A stretch of DNA of 10,177 nt from Methanoregulaceae archaeon (GTDB taxonomy: Archaea > Halobacteriota > Methanomicrobia > Methanomicrobiales > Methanospirillaceae). Shown piece after piece: positions 1 to 4,980 of this stretch (positions are counted from its first letter, which is position 1; every line of letters starts with the position of its first letter). The notes under the pieces were generated by a model. That model saw only the letters and a list, made by a program, of their open reading frames with translations. It searched no databases and was not told where the DNA came from. The DNA lies in the NCBI GenBank assembly GCA_019695435.1, contig JACTVF010000065.1, positions 1 to 10,177 of the forward strand, written 5' to 3'. Made by a program: the position numbers and the translations under genes.

Positions 1-1755
1 CATAATCCCCTGCGTCGCTCCTTTACGGATCAGGAGGTTGACGATACCGGTGACCCTGCGGGTGCCCAGCAACCGGCGCAGGTCCGTCTCGCTCGCCCTC
101 CGGTGGGTGGCAAGGAAGGTGAGGATCTTCTGCTCGTCAGGAGAGAGCGCCATGCTCTCGCAGATGGCCTGCACCGGCCGCAGTGACGCAGCCTTTTTTT
201 CCGTGCGGGGCGCATTTACGACCGGACAGTCCGTGAGCATCTGCACCTTCGTGCGGTGTATCAGGCTAAGAAAATTGTCAGGACGACAGTCGCGGGAATA
301 TGCGGGCAGCACGTCGATACCGCAGAGGCAGTTGCGCATACAGGCGGCATAGTCCTCCCGTGACAGCGCATCGGCGGCCGCGCTCAGGTACGCGGCGGCA
401 AGGCACTCCCGCTCTGCTGACCCGAGCATCTCCCGACGCTCTTCAAGGCGCCGGATCAGCTCTTTTGTGAGCCGTCTCATCCGGTCCAGAGATCCGTCTT
501 CTTTTGTCACCGTAACCGCAACACGGCTGAGATCGGTCAGTTTCCTGACGTTTGCGAGGATATAGAGCAGCACCTTCTCGCACTCGCGGTCATCTCCTTG
601 ATCGGCAAGGAATTCTGCATACGGGAGCCCACCGTTTAAGTAATCGGCGCGGTATGCCCGGTAATACCAGGATCGCGTTTCGCTGGTATTCCCCAGTTCG
701 CGGTACATCTCTGCCGTCTCTATAAGAGAGACCACGTTTGTATCGCCCGGGACAAGCGCAAGAAACCGTGCAAGCGCCTCTTCCTGCGGGAACTGCGCAT
801 TGATATACCGGCGGTACGACCGGAGGATCCGCCTGAGGGTTCCTGTGGGGCATGGCTTGTCCAATGCCTCCCGGATCAGGTTCTCGTATGCCGGAATGGC
901 GTTTGCATGGTCGCCCAGTGCCGCAGACAGTTCGCAGGCGATGAGCCGGTACTCCGGCCGGTCGTCAACAGCGATCAGTTTTTTTACCGTGGCAAGTGCC
1001 CGGAGATATTCTCCCCGCTCCTGCAACAGGAGGGTGTAATCCAGATAGATGAGGGGATTGGGGTTCTCTTTGAGAAACGATGCGTAGGCCGTGGAAGCAT
1101 CTGTAGCGTCTGCACGGGCCAGTGCAGCAAGGTATGACCGGTGGATGGCCGGGTCGTTTCCCTCATCCCAGAGTGCCCGTGCCTCGCCGGCCGCTTCACG
1201 GTATCTCCCGGCTGCGCAGAGTGCCTCCGCATATTCCCGGCTTTTTGTGAGCACGGCTCCGGGGGACTGGTACAGGGCACAGGCCTCCTCTGCCCGCCCC
1301 GTCCGGGTGAGTGCAGCGGCCAGGTGCCGGCAATCGTCGGGCCGTTTCCCGAGCGCATAGAGCCTTTTTAAGACCGGGAGTGCCCCCCGGTCATCATTTC
1401 GTGCGATGAGACTGGTCGCATAACTGCGCAGGGCGTCCTGGTTGTCGGGATCGAGCCGGACTGCGGCCGCATACTCTGCGATCGCCCCGTCATCGCCCCG
1501 CTGTTCGAGCACCTTTGCAAGGTAACTGTGGACATGGGATGACTCCGGCATCTTCCGGGCGAGATCCCGGAAATACACCTCCGCATCCTCGGTTTTTCCC
1601 AGTGCGAACAGGTTGGTGGCGGCAAGGACTTCAAGGGCAGGATCCCGGGTCGTTTCGAGCAGCCGGTTGCACAGCGCAAGCGATTCTTGGTACAGCCCCT
1701 CGTTGTACAATCTGAAAGCATCTTTATTCTGGTCGTCTGCGGTTTCCGGTATCAT
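1..1755 (-). CDS. TPR-repeat protein with C-terminal winged-helix-like segment (partial, runs off left edge)
   Basis: An uninterrupted reading frame of 585 codons starts at ATG 1755 and is still open at base 1, so the C-terminus is missing. The first 150 or so residues are clear tetratricopeptide repeats: paired amphipathic helices with small residues at the A/G/Y positions and links such as LDPDNQDAL. Weaker helical repeats continue to about residue 520. Residues 537-585, starting LSPDEQKILTFLATH, look like the first three helices of a winged helix-turn-helix, with LLGTRRVTGIVNLLIRKGA as the probable turn and recognition helix; the wing would lie outside the window. No signal peptide or membrane helix is visible, so it is probably cytosolic. 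The start overlaps the glycosyltransferase stop as ATGA, which argues for translational coupling. A TPR scaffold fused to a DNA- or protein-binding winged helix is an inference. The substrate or partner is unknown. Confidence 0.85.
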   Translation of the reverse strand, partial: MIPETADDQNKDAFRLYNEGLYQESLALCNRLLETTRDPALEVLAATNLFALGKTEDAEVYFRDLARKMPESSHVHSYLAKVLEQRGDDGAIAEYAAAVRLDPDNQDALRSYATSLIARNDDRGALPVLKRLYALGKRPDDCRHLAAALTRTGRAEEACALYQSPGAVLTKSREYAEALCAAGRYREAAGEARALWDEGNDPAIHRSYLAALARADATDASTAYASFLKENPNPLIYLDYTLLLQERGEYLRALATVKKLIAVDDRPEYRLIACELSAALGDHANAIPAYENLIREALDKPCPTGTLRRILRSYRRYINAQFPQEEALARFLALVPGDTNVVSLIETAEMYRELGNTSETRSWYYRAYRADYLNGGLPYAEFLADQGDDRECEKVLLYILANVRKLTDLSRVAVTVTKEDGSLDRMRRLTKELIRRLEERREMLGSAERECLAAAYLSAAADALSREDYAACMRNCLCGIDVLPAYSRDCRPDNFLSLIHRTKVQMLTDCPVVNAPRTEKKAASLRPVQAICESMALSPDEQKILTFLATHRRASETDLRRLLGTRRVTGIVNLLIRKGATQGIM

Positions 1756-2459
1756 GGCGTGTCCGGGTGGAGCCGGACTTTGAGGAGACCGGTGAGCATA
1801 CGGATCATATCTCCTTTCCTGACCCGGGAATCCCCCTTGTTCTGCCATGCGATGGGAACCTCCTCGATCCGGTACCCGGCCCGTGCCATCCTCCAGATCA
1901 GTTCGACGTCAAACTCAAAGCCACGTGCCCTGAGGTGAGGTAGTACAGCATCGACCGCGGATTTTTTAAAGACTTTTGCCCCGCACTGCGTATCGTGGAA
2001 GGAGAGCCCGAACAAGAGCCGGATAATCAGGTTGAAGCCCCGGCTCTCCAGCCTACGCAGCCAGCCCTGCCGGATCGCGAGCGTCGAACCCGGGACCCAA
2101 CGGGAGCCGATCACGGCGTCAGAAGAGGAAAGATGCCCGAAGAGCCGGCACATCTCATCGATGCCGGTGGAGGCGTCCGCATCCACGTACCCTACGAGCG
2201 GTGCCTGTGCGGCAGTAAGCCCCGCGATCACGCCCCCCCCTTTCCCGAGCCGGGTGGAAAAGCGCAGGCAGCGGATGGAAAGTGCGGGGCGGCTTTGTGC
2301 TATCGTCTCCACCACGTCTGCCGTGCGGTCGTTCCCGTCGCAGACGAAAATAAGCTCCCCGTCGAACTGCGTAACAGACTCAAAGAGACATGCAATCCGC
2401 TTTTCCTCGTTGTAGGCGGGGATGACAAGGCTGTATCTGATATCGGGGGAACAGGGCAT
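1752..2459 (-). CDS. Family 2 glycosyltransferase, polyprenyl-phosphate glucosyl/mannosyltransferase-like (ALG5/DPM1 type)
   Basis: A 235-residue GT-A fold glycosyltransferase. It begins with the GT2 signature YSLVIPAYNEE (residues 9-19), carries the metal/nucleotide-sugar motif VDADAS (92-97), and has QCGAKVF (158-164) and FEFDVELIWR (181-190), an arrangement typical of dolichyl-phosphate glucose/mannose synthases. Such enzymes move a sugar from a nucleotide sugar to a polyprenyl phosphate on the cytoplasmic membrane face, feeding protein or lipid glycosylation. The sugar and acceptor cannot be read from sequence. No membrane helix is present, unlike eukaryotic ALG5, which has one at its N-terminus. 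The frame stays open upstream to a TTG at 2552. I prefer ATG 2459 because the fold begins directly after it and the extra 31 residues would overlap the AT-rich promoter-like stretch at 2541-2560. The stop overlaps the next gene by 4 bases. Confidence 0.88.
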   Translation of the reverse strand: MPCSPDIRYSLVIPAYNEEKRIACLFESVTQFDGELIFVCDGNDRTADVVETIAQSRPALSIRCLRFSTRLGKGGGVIAGLTAAQAPLVGYVDADASTGIDEMCRLFGHLSSSDAVIGSRWVPGSTLAIRQGWLRRLESRGFNLIIRLLFGLSFHDTQCGAKVFKKSAVDAVLPHLRARGFEFDVELIWRMARAGYRIEEVPIAWQNKGDSRVRKGDMIRMLTGLLKVRLHPDTP

Positions 2460-2540
2460 GGCAGGCAGTAACTCGGTGCTCCCTTCTGCCAACCCAAAAA
2501 AATCCCCGGGCGACAGCGGTGCAATCCTGTACCGTTGGGC

Positions 2541-2562
2541 TAATATTGCCAATAATATTACT
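2541..2562 (-). promoter_or_regulatory. Possible TATA region for the glycosyltransferase-TPR operon
   Basis: On the minus strand this is an AT-only-rich stretch containing AATATTATT and AATATT within GC-rich surroundings, 80-100 bases upstream of the preferred ATG at 2459. It lies just after the stop of the small gene at 2558-2788, so read-through from that gene is also possible. The call is weak and rests on composition and position only. Confidence 0.3.
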
Positions 2563-2788
2563 GGTGTTTGCTCAGGTGCCGAGCAAGTGCCGTATCCTTA
2601 TGGTATTTCTCTGCAATGGTAAGCGCGATTGCCCGGAGGGCCTGGTGATCCATAAGGCAGCTCTCGGGAGGCGGTGATTTCCGCAGGATAGCGGAGGTGT
2701 TCTCGGTTACCTGGATAAGTTCGGTTGCGATCAGCGCGTCGAGCCAGATTAAGTCGGCGAGCATGCTTTTGAGTTCCGTATCTTCCAT
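2558..2788 (-). CDS. Small helical protein of unknown function (76 aa)
   Basis: A 76-residue frame from ATG 2788 that I do not recognise. It is predicted by eye to be almost wholly alpha-helical: an acidic N-terminal helix (MEDTELKSMLADLIWLDALI), a proline-bearing break (SPPPES, about residues 38-43), then a helix rich in A, L and I and a basic tail ending HLSKHQ. There is no signal peptide, no membrane helix and no cysteine pair. Support for it being real comes from a good TATA box (TTTAAATACT) about 28 bases upstream of the ATG, the distance expected for a leaderless archaeal transcript, and from the absence of any better frame on either strand here. It could be the first gene of the transcript that continues into the glycosyltransferase and TPR genes. 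Confidence 0.6.
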   Translation of the reverse strand: MEDTELKSMLADLIWLDALIATELIQVTENTSAILRKSPPPESCLMDHQALRAIALTIAEKYHKDTALARHLSKHQ

Positions 2789-2810
2789 AGTTCCTGTTGT
2801 AAGGAATACC

Positions 2811-2822
2811 AGTATTTAAATG
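2811..2822 (-). promoter_or_regulatory. TATA box for the 76-aa gene
   Basis: On the minus strand the sequence reads ATTTAAATACT, close to the archaeal TATA consensus. Its centre is about 28 bases from ATG 2788, so transcription would begin at or within a few bases of the start codon, giving a leaderless or nearly leaderless message. A weak AGGAAC follows just before the ATG. Confidence 0.55.
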
Positions 2823-2860
2823 AAAGGTAATGCCGGGAAAAAAGAACAGTCCGGTAGATC

Positions 2861-3160
2861 CTAACCCCGCCACCGGAAGTACGGGATACCGTCGATCACC
2901 CTGGATTCGATCTTCTTTTCCTTAAAGAGAAGCGGCGTAAGCAGCGTCAGGTCGGCGATGAACACATCGAGATGTTTTGTGCGGTTCATACCGGGACCGA
3001 TGAGTACTTCCTCGATCTCGTGAAGCGAGTATGCCGTGTCGGGATGTCCCTTAAGTAGGGCCTCGATCCCGTTTATCCCTTCGGTGCCTTTTTTAAACTC
3101 GTCTGCTGAAAGAGGCATATCCTGAACCACCGGTTCACCGTTTACGGTTTTTGATCTCAT
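2861..3160 (-). CDS. Small hypothetical protein, winged-helix-like (99 aa)
   Basis: A 99-residue frame from ATG 3160 to TAG at 2861. I do not recognise a named family. The first 30 residues are polar and probably flexible. The remainder reads as helix (GIEALLKGH), helix (SLHEIEEVL), a long helix (HLDVFIADLTLLTPLLFKE) and two short strands, KIESRVIDG and IPYFRWRG, joined by a turn. That order fits a winged helix with a C-terminal wing ending in an aromatic strand, and small single-domain proteins of this shape occur in methanogens. DNA binding is an inference. It is divergent from the thioesterase gene, so control of that neighbour is possible but not shown. The frame is free of stops and has native-looking composition. 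Confidence 0.65.
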   Translation of the reverse strand: MRSKTVNGEPVVQDMPLSADEFKKGTEGINGIEALLKGHPDTAYSLHEIEEVLIGPGMNRTKHLDVFIADLTLLTPLLFKEKKIESRVIDGIPYFRWRG

Positions 3161-3210
3161 ATAGGTTAGGGAGGGATCCGCCTAACATCCATGACGACAA
3201 CCTTAATCCC
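3156..3210. promoter_or_regulatory. Short divergent promoter region between the 99-aa gene and the thioesterase gene
   Basis: Two TATA-like elements sit close together. On the plus strand CATATAGG (3158-3165) would place a start near 3187. On the minus strand GGATTAAGG (3202-3210) would place a start near 3181 for the 99-aa gene. A purine run GGGAGGGATC (3169-3178) resembles a plus-strand ribosome site but is 12 bases from ATG 3191, longer than usual. Neither box is strong. Confidence 0.35.
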
Positions 3211-3241
3211 CTACCATTCCAGACATCTCCCCCGGAATACC

Positions 3242-3658
3242 ATGACCTATCTGGATAACATACGAAAAGACGGGAAATATGCGAATCCCTTCTTCTGCCT
3301 GACAGGGATAGAGGTCGTCTTTGCGGAGGAAGGCAGGGCCGTGCTCAAAATGGCAGTCCGCCCCGATATGCTCAACGGCGTTGGCTGGCTGCAGGGGGGG
3401 ATGCTCGTGGCGCTTGCCGACGAGGCGATGGCACTTGCACTCTACCCGATGCTGGAAAAGACTGAGGGGATAGCGACTATCTCTGAGTCCACGAGTTTCA
3501 TCAAGGGCGTACGGGACGGTGTGATACTTGCCGAGGGCCGGGTGATCCGGAAAGGGCGTCGGGTCGCGTTTTGCGAGGGGGAGGTCAAAACTGACGATGC
3601 AGAAAAAACGATGCTATCCCGGACCACGGCCTCATTTGCCGTGACGGCCTGCAAATAA
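3242..3658 (+). CDS. PaaI-family hotdog-fold thioesterase
   Basis: A 138-residue protein with the layout of the PaaI/YdiI acyl-CoA thioesterase family. It has an N-terminal helix followed by NPFFCLTGIEVVF, then NGVGWLQGGMLVALADEAMALA (residues 45-66), which is the family's hot-dog helix. The common HGG is QGG here, and D60 is the usual acidic residue of the central helix. Later strands include TISESTSFIKGV and AEGRVIRKGRRVAFCEGEV. The family hydrolyses acyl- or aryl-CoA thioesters in the cytosol; the substrate here is unknown. The frame is open upstream to ATG 3191 (155 aa). I chose ATG 3242 because MTYLDNIRKDGKYANPFF matches where this family normally begins and because it leaves room for a divergent promoter. 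A TATA-like box about 28 bases before 3191 keeps the longer form possible. Confidence 0.85.
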   Translation: MTYLDNIRKDGKYANPFFCLTGIEVVFAEEGRAVLKMAVRPDMLNGVGWLQGGMLVALADEAMALALYPMLEKTEGIATISESTSFIKGVRDGVILAEGRVIRKGRRVAFCEGEVKTDDAEKTMLSRTTASFAVTACK

Positions 3659-3679
3659 AACAAGAAAGGGTTCTGGAGA

Positions 3680-3725
3680 CATGGATAGGACCGGTTACGT
3701 TCAATCCGTATCCATGAGAACCGGT
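3680..3725 (+). repeat. Two interleaved perfect inverted repeats (a-b-a'-b' order)
   Basis: CATGGATA (3680-3687) is the exact reverse complement of TATCCATG (3709-3716). ACCGGTT (3690-3696) is the exact reverse complement of AACCGGT (3719-3725). The arms alternate rather than nest, so the two stems are either alternatives or form a pseudoknot. The spacers are 2, 12 and 2 bases. The element starts 21 bases after the thioesterase stop, and its function is unknown. Confidence 0.5.
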
Positions 3726-3753
3726 AAAAATATGCGAGATTTCCCCCTATGAA

Positions 3754-3790
3754 GCCCCTCCGGGGCATGGCGGGGCAGGGAGTTTTTTTT
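3754..3790 (+). terminator. Probable transcription terminator after the thioesterase gene
   Basis: GCCCC-TCC-GGGGC (3754-3766) can form a short GC hairpin, and a run of eight T follows at 3783-3790. The gap between hairpin and T-run is 16 bases, so this is not a classic bacterial terminator. Archaeal RNA polymerase stops at T-runs alone, so the T-run is probably the working part. Confidence 0.5.
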
Positions 3791-3814
3791 AATTTTCGTC
3801 AATGATCAGCCGTG

Positions 3815-3896
3815 GGGGCGTCCCTTTTGGGGCGGTGGTACCATCGTTATGTGATGGGGTGAAACGTCATTCTCATCGTACCTGAGCAATTTTTTA
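3815..3896 (+). ncRNA. Candidate structured small RNA (unconfirmed)
   Basis: The segment can fold as two hairpins followed by six U. Stem 1 is CGTCCC (3819-3824) with GGGGCG (3829-3834) around a UUUU loop, six pairs including one G-U. Stem 2 pairs GGTAC (3837-3841) with GTACC (3878-3882), and GATG (3853-3856) pairs with CATC (3874-3877) just inside, enclosing TGA-AACG-TCA. A T6 run follows at 3890-3895. An AT-rich TTTAATTTTC at 3787-3796 is the right distance upstream to be a TATA element. It could equally be a second terminator or chance folding. Confidence 0.2.
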
Positions 3897-3962
3897 AAGA
3901 AATGAGTCATTCTCCGAGCACCCGGGCGCAGGATCCCCCGTCAAAACGTGTTTTAAAATGCG

Positions 3963-3999
3963 AAAAAACGGATTTTTTTACAGAGCAAAAAAAGAAAAA
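3963..3999 (-). terminator. T-run terminator of the membrane TPR gene
   Basis: Read on the minus strand, the stop at 4017 is followed by TTTTT-C-TTTTTTT (3999-3987). A second element follows, in which A6 (3963-3968) and T7 (3973-3979) face each other around CGGA and supply a T-run in both directions. Such tracts are the normal archaeal stop signal, and this position between convergent genes fits. Confidence 0.6.
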
Positions 4000-4016
4000 G
4001 ACAATTTACCCGCCAC

Positions 4017-4748
4017 TTACTTCTTCTTTTTGTTCCCGGTTTTTTTGTCCGGTGTGTCCGGGGCTTTCCCTCCGTTGGGTGCCTTTCTGGTGACATAGTA
4101 CGCGACACCGGCGGCAATGATGATCAGTACGATCGCAAGGACGATCAGGGTTACCGGCAGGGTGGAAGCGGCGGCTTTCTCTGCCACGGCAAGCTTGGTG
4201 GTCGCTGCAGTGTTACCGGGATTGCTGTCGAGCGCCGCTTTGTAGGCCGTTACGGCATCCTGGTTGTTCCCCAGCTTTTCCAGCGCGTCTCCTTTGTTGA
4301 TCAGGGCAGTAGTAAAGTTCGCATCACTGGCCAGCGCCTGATTATAGGAGGTCACTGCATCTGTATAATTCCCGAGGTTGTACTGGGCGTAGCCTTTGTT
4401 GTTCCAGAGATTTTCGTCATCGGGGTACACCATAAGGCCGGCATTGAGGGTTGCTATTGCGTCGGTATAGTTGCCCTGCTGGATCTGCGCGTAGGATTTA
4501 TCTTGATAGACATAGAGGAGCCCGCCGTCCAGTTTTATCATTGTGGTGTTCGAGCCAAGCGCCTGATCGTAGAATGCAATCGCCTCCGCATAGTGCCCGG
4601 CTGCCAGTGCATATTCGGCATCGTTGTAATAGTCCGTGGCGACATCATGCGTGGTGGTCACGTTCACGTTTGCTGCCATGGCGGGAATGAAGGTAACGGC
4701 ACACACCAGAAGAAGTGCCAGGATTCCAAGGATCTGCCCTCGTTTCAT
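4017..4748 (-). CDS. Secreted, membrane-anchored TPR protein (243 aa)
   Basis: Residues 1-26 form a signal peptide: basic MKR, a hydrophobic core GILALLLVCAVTFIPA, and a cut site around AMA-A. About four tetratricopeptide repeats follow at residues 39-65, 84-108, 115-142 and 146-178, the clearest being NLWNNKGYAQYNLGNYTDAVTSYNQAL. A single membrane helix spans roughly 197-219, followed by a short lysine-rich tail (DKKTGNKKKK). The topology is therefore TPRs outside the cell and a basic tail inside. Five N-X-T sequons lie in the outer part (N29, N67, N93, N127, N144), consistent with archaeal N-glycosylation but not proof of it. TPRs bind other proteins; the partner is unknown. The ATG at 4748 follows a 33-base leader if transcription starts about 25 bases after the TATA-like box. 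The gene is transcribed away from pyrG and convergently to the thioesterase gene. Confidence 0.85.
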   Translation of the reverse strand: MKRGQILGILALLLVCAVTFIPAMAANVNVTTTHDVATDYYNDAEYALAAGHYAEAIAFYDQALGSNTTMIKLDGGLLYVYQDKSYAQIQQGNYTDAIATLNAGLMVYPDDENLWNNKGYAQYNLGNYTDAVTSYNQALASDANFTTALINKGDALEKLGNNQDAVTAYKAALDSNPGNTAATTKLAVAEKAAASTLPVTLIVLAIVLIIIAAGVAYYVTRKAPNGGKAPDTPDKKTGNKKKK

Positions 4749-4780
4749 GCCCGGTATATGGGTGCTGTCCTGACATCAAT

Positions 4781-4794
4781 CTTGCTTTCGCAAG
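4781..4794 (-). promoter_or_regulatory. Dyad between the TATA box and predicted start of the membrane TPR gene
   Basis: CTTGC and GCAAG are perfect inverted arms around four bases (GAAA when read on the minus strand). The dyad lies directly downstream of the TATA-like box, ending at the predicted start site near 4781. That is a usual place for a repressor operator in archaea. If transcribed instead, it would be a five-pair hairpin with a GNRA loop. Function is inferred from position only. Confidence 0.35.
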
Positions 4795-4800
4795 CTGTTG

Positions 4801-4810
4801 TTTTATTTTA
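4801..4810 (-). promoter_or_regulatory. TATA box of the membrane TPR gene
   Basis: On the minus strand it reads TAAAATAAAA, the most AT-rich decamer upstream of ATG 4748. Its centre is about 58 bases from the start codon, predicting a leader of about 33 bases. Confidence 0.45.
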
Positions 4811-4923
4811 CTGCATGCCGGCACCTAATGGTTCCTTATTATAACGGTGGTCATGTTAACCCTGGCACTGAAGATCCGGCCTTTTTCGTACCAACCGCCT
4901 GGACCGGCCGTTCTATCCCGTCG

Positions 4924-4941
4924 TTAAGATAATAATAATAG
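4924..4941 (+). promoter_or_regulatory. Promoter TATA region of pyrG
   Basis: TTAAGATAATAATAATAG stands out in an otherwise GC-rich region. A start about 25 bases downstream (near 4960) would leave a leader of about 20 bases carrying the ribosome site at 4970-4976. An earlier AT-rich TTATTATAA at 4837-4845 is a less well placed alternative. Confidence 0.45.
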
Positions 4942-4969
4942 GGAATGCGGCTCAAATGGTAAAGCAATC

Positions 4970-4976
4970 GGGGAGA
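4970..4976 (+). promoter_or_regulatory. Ribosome binding site fixing the GTG start of pyrG
   Basis: GGGGAGA is followed four bases later by GTG (4981). No in-frame ATG nearby gives a complete N-terminal nucleotide-binding loop, so this site decides in favour of the GTG start. Confidence 0.6.
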
Positions 4977-4980
4977 TCAC

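Larger units (their letters stand above)
3659..4016. other. 358-base gap between convergent genes: terminators, interleaved repeats, candidate small RNA
   Basis: No credible protein gene is present on either strand. From left to right it holds the interleaved inverted repeats, the T8 terminator, a GC-rich stretch with two consecutive hairpin-forming segments ending in a T6 run (3815-3896), a small AAAAC/GTTTT dyad near 3953-3964, and A-rich runs that act as T-runs for the minus-strand gene. The frames found here are short and unlike neighbouring proteins. Confidence 0.6.

Noticed and set aside
1995..2471. 158-codon plus-strand frame opposite the glycosyltransferase
   Set aside because: The minus-strand frame carries clear GT2 motifs over the same bases; this one has skewed composition and no domain.
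3442..3768. 108-codon minus-strand frame across the thioesterase end and the gap
   Set aside because: It overlaps a conserved gene antisense and runs through the interleaved repeats; its N-terminal part has no recognisable features.
3801..3886. Possible box C/D guide RNA: ATGATCA, GTGATGG and CTGA resemble C, C' and D boxes
   Set aside because: Each C-like box has one mismatch, no CTGA stands where a D' box is needed, and the C' to D spacing of about 25 bases is longer than the tight spacing usual in archaea.
3902..4093. 63-codon plus-strand frame crossing the A-rich gap into the TPR gene
   Set aside because: It is built largely from terminator A- and T-runs and antisense TPR sequence; no ribosome site.
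4931..4940. AATAATAATA as a trinucleotide repeat
   Set aside because: At three units it is better explained as the TATA region of pyrG.
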